From NCBI GenBank assembly GCA_964036665.1, contig OZ038530.1, forward strand, positions 8,892,501 to 8,956,500: a stretch of DNA of 64,000 bases. The letters run 5' to 3'. The stretch comes from Gordius sp. MW1. Its lineage: Eukaryota; Nematomorpha; Gordioida; Gordea; Gordiidae. Position 1 is the first letter of the stretch; each line of letters opens with the position of its first letter. The position numbers and the translations under genes are program-made. Positions 61,696 to 64,000 of the stretch are shown here, piece by piece. The notes below the pieces were generated by a model. The model saw only the letters and a program-made list of their open reading frames with translations, was not told the origin of the DNA and searched no databases.

Positions 61696-63766
61696 CTATG
61701 CATTCTTTAAGCTATGTCCACCTTCTTCTGATATGTATTTTTGGGCGTGGCGTAGGTTCAGCATTTTTTCCAAATGCTTTTTCAACAGGGTAAACGTCGG
61801 CCTTTCGGATGGTGCAGTTTTCCAACACCATCTCATCACTTGAAATCTAGAGCAAACAGACTAGTTAAATTTTTCTTTAAATTTTTATGAGCCTTTATAA
61901 TTAAACATTAATATTGTAAACTTGTGGGCTTAGGACGCAAAATTTAATAATGTTTTAATGAGGGATATATGATTTTTTTAAATTTAATTATGTTTTATTT
62001 AATTTTCAGTTTGAGCTTTCCTGCCTCCCTTTAGCTACACATTTGTAGAGTACATTGGGGCCAGCATAGTTCTCATTTTTCGGAATGAAATTTAAATAAT
62101 ATTTTTAAATCCTTGTCAAGATGTTAGAAGATACACATGCATTTTAACATCAAAATCATTAATTTTCCGCGTGTGTGAAAAATTATTTCGCAAATATTTT
62201 AAGTCACATTATTTGGATTTCCCAGCATATGATCTTGTACAACAGGGTTAAGAGTTTTTATTATAATCCACTTTTTCGCATAGTTAAAGTTTAAATCGAG
62301 GTCCATGAGCCAATTAAGATATAAATGTTCCTATGATTTAATGACTCAATTGGCCGCTATCAACACTCAGCCAGACTTTTTTATTAACAAATTCTAGTGT
62401 GTACATTTTTATTGAATATTAAAGTTTCATCCCTTTACATTTGTACCATTATAATTTGGATGCTTAATTTAAATGTAAAGTTACGAATTTTTAAAGTATT
62501 ACCCTTCAGATTCAAATCGCGCGAATTTATATTTCTTTAAATATCTTATTCAATTTCATGGATCAAACTAGGTTATAATTATTAATATTTTGTTTTTTGA
62601 TAGTTAAAAACGTATTTTTGTTTAATTCGACTCTTGCGATTAAATCTAAACTTTGCTGTTACCTTAAAATTAAAATAAAAACAACATTTAAGCCTAGGAA
62701 AAATTTTGTTTCTTACAACATCGCTGTTATTATATGCGTCTGAAATGTAAATCTGCTGTGAATTCGAAGTTAAAACATCGCTTATAACCCGTACGACAAT
62801 TTTTGCTGCGCAGCACCTCGATATTAAAACAAGCCATAACTCTGCTGTTTTGAAGCTTTGCACGCGTTTTTTATAGCCCAAAATTTAGTTAAGGTTAGCT
62901 CAAACTAATAAATTAAAGAATTGAGGCTAAAATTAGGTTTTTAACAAAGCCTGAAGTAATAATCTTCTATTTTGATTGCCTTAATATATAATATTTTTAA
63001 AAAAAAATAATAAATTATGATTTTTATTTTGAGATTAATTTTGACAAGGATGCAGCTCGGGTCGAGAAAAATTAATTTTGTTAGGCTTGAGTTTTGCCCT
63101 AAACCCCCAATTAATGATGTTTTGATTCTTATGCCTGGTTTTTTTACAATATCTATTATAGTCAATTTAACAATTTTTTAATCGCCTCCGTAGCGACTTT
63201 ATAGTAATTTACCAATCATTAAATTAGTGTTTTATAGTAATAAAATCTGCAGATTAATAAATTTGATCCTCATTTAGAAGGAACATTCCAATTAACTAAG
63301 CAAACGCAATTTTGCGATGTTATAATAAAAATGACGACTCCAATTGTGGTGGGCTTGCATGGGCGTAGCCAGGAAGTGCAGGGGAAGGCGCCCCCCCCCC
63401 TAAATGGAGAAAAAAAAAATTCAGTGCAAAAAGCCTTAAAAATTAAAAAAAAATTATGTTTTGCCCCCCTCCCCTAATCCAAAACCTGGCTACGCCCATG
63501 TGGGCTTGACTATAAGGTCTACAAAACGCGAATTTATGCATAAAAAATTACATATCGTCCTCGCAGTCCGGTGGCTTTTCCATCCGATAACCTAATTTGA
63601 GTTTGTTATAAAAATCGGCATTTTGTGGAATATCTGGGTACGGGTTTTGACCTAAAGTTACAATTTCCCATAGCAAAATCCCAAATGCCCAAACATCCGA
63701 CTTTTCCGTAAAAACGTGATCGAAAATAGCTTCTGGTGCCGTCCACCTTATAGGCAACTCCCCGGA
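61696..63766 (-). CDS. Second copy of the tyrosine-kinase 3' exons (partial)
   Basis: Exons 63766-63552 and 61846-61696 correspond to exons 6 and 7 of the kinase at 32035-37365. They encode the same [10 protein letters not shown]...[10 protein letters not shown] region and the C-terminal [13 protein letters not shown] segment. Frames and splice sites are intact. Exon 5 would fall just past 64000, so it cannot be told from this window whether a full second gene exists. Confidence 0.85.
63358..63500. mobile_element. hAT-like MITE in the duplicated kinase intron
   Basis: Same element and same TGGGCTTG duplication as 33701-33842; inherited through the segmental duplication. Confidence 0.9.
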
Positions 63767-64000
63767 CTATTAGAATCAAATTATTTATAATTTGTTTAAA
63801 AATCATTATTTGAATATGGTGTTTTTAATGGGTTTGTGATGCATACATTTACTAGCAGTTAGTTATACAAGCTAATAACAATATAACGAATCGGTACTGA
63901 TTTTTAAAGCTTATCTGCTGGCAGTATTTGTGAAATGTAAAATTAAACATAAAGAATAAGTTTTTGTTTAAATAAATAGGCTACGGGGTAGCGTTGTAAA

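Larger units (their letters stand above)
61253..64000. repeat. Segmental duplication, second copy (runs off the window)
   Basis: Matches 31592-34338 with a few differences per hundred bases at most and small indels. Similarity begins sharply at 61253, inside coding sequence, and continues to the last base. The unit is therefore longer than 2.7 kb. Confidence 0.95.

Overview
This is AT-rich eukaryotic nuclear DNA, most likely from an invertebrate and probably an arthropod. Spliced genes with GT-AG introns sit in a dense, recent transposable-element landscape. The arthropod lean rests on the Helitron type, the lipocalin pair and the overall repeat style. It is an inference, not proof.

Left third (1-30 kb). 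Two five-exon lipocalin-like genes (minus strand, 4889-6254 and 19045-20383) lie in two paralogous copies of one ~2.6 kb block. Comparing the copies shows what inserted into copy 1: a nested LTR-retroelement block (363-3684) and a hAT element (3897-4609, 8-bp target duplication). Around and between them are a 1.5 kb non-autonomous element, a hairpin-bearing tandem repeat, a broken Helitron helicase, a decayed hAT transposase, a TA-flanked inverted-repeat element, and RTE-like LINE copies, one of them split by an LTR element. A 361-bp unit at 24961-25373, bounded by 52-bp direct repeats, carries a sequence that folds as a type I hammerhead ribozyme.

Middle (30-46.2 kb). Three housekeeping or signalling genes were rebuilt exon by exon. 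The first is the proteasome lid subunit PSMD7/Rpn8 (plus, 8 exons, 328 aa). The second is a convergent 458-aa membrane tyrosine kinase with almost no ectodomain (minus, 7 exons). The third is the cyclin-dependent kinase CDK10 (minus, first exon not found). One CDK10 intron holds a very young non-autonomous LTR element with 5-bp target duplications.

Right third (46-64 kb). A nearly intact Ty3/gypsy element (48718-54843) has 423-bp LTRs, a primer-binding site, a polypurine tract, and gag and pol in one frame separated by a single UGA followed by CGG. Next comes a Mutator-like fold-back element with a 9-bp target duplication (55597-57428). After it is a two-part gene (57607/59798 onward) coding a low-complexity Asn/Ala/Pro/His protein. 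Its frame runs directly into a second copy of the PSMD7 3' exons. That copy belongs to a segmental duplication of 31592-34338 that restarts at 61253 and runs off the window end. The result is either a real chimeric gene or an assembly/haplotype join, and it is one of the main things to verify.

The genes do not form an operon or a shared pathway. PSMD7 acts in the 26S proteasome, CDK10 in cell-cycle/transcription control, the tyrosine kinase at a membrane, and the lipocalins are secreted ligand carriers.
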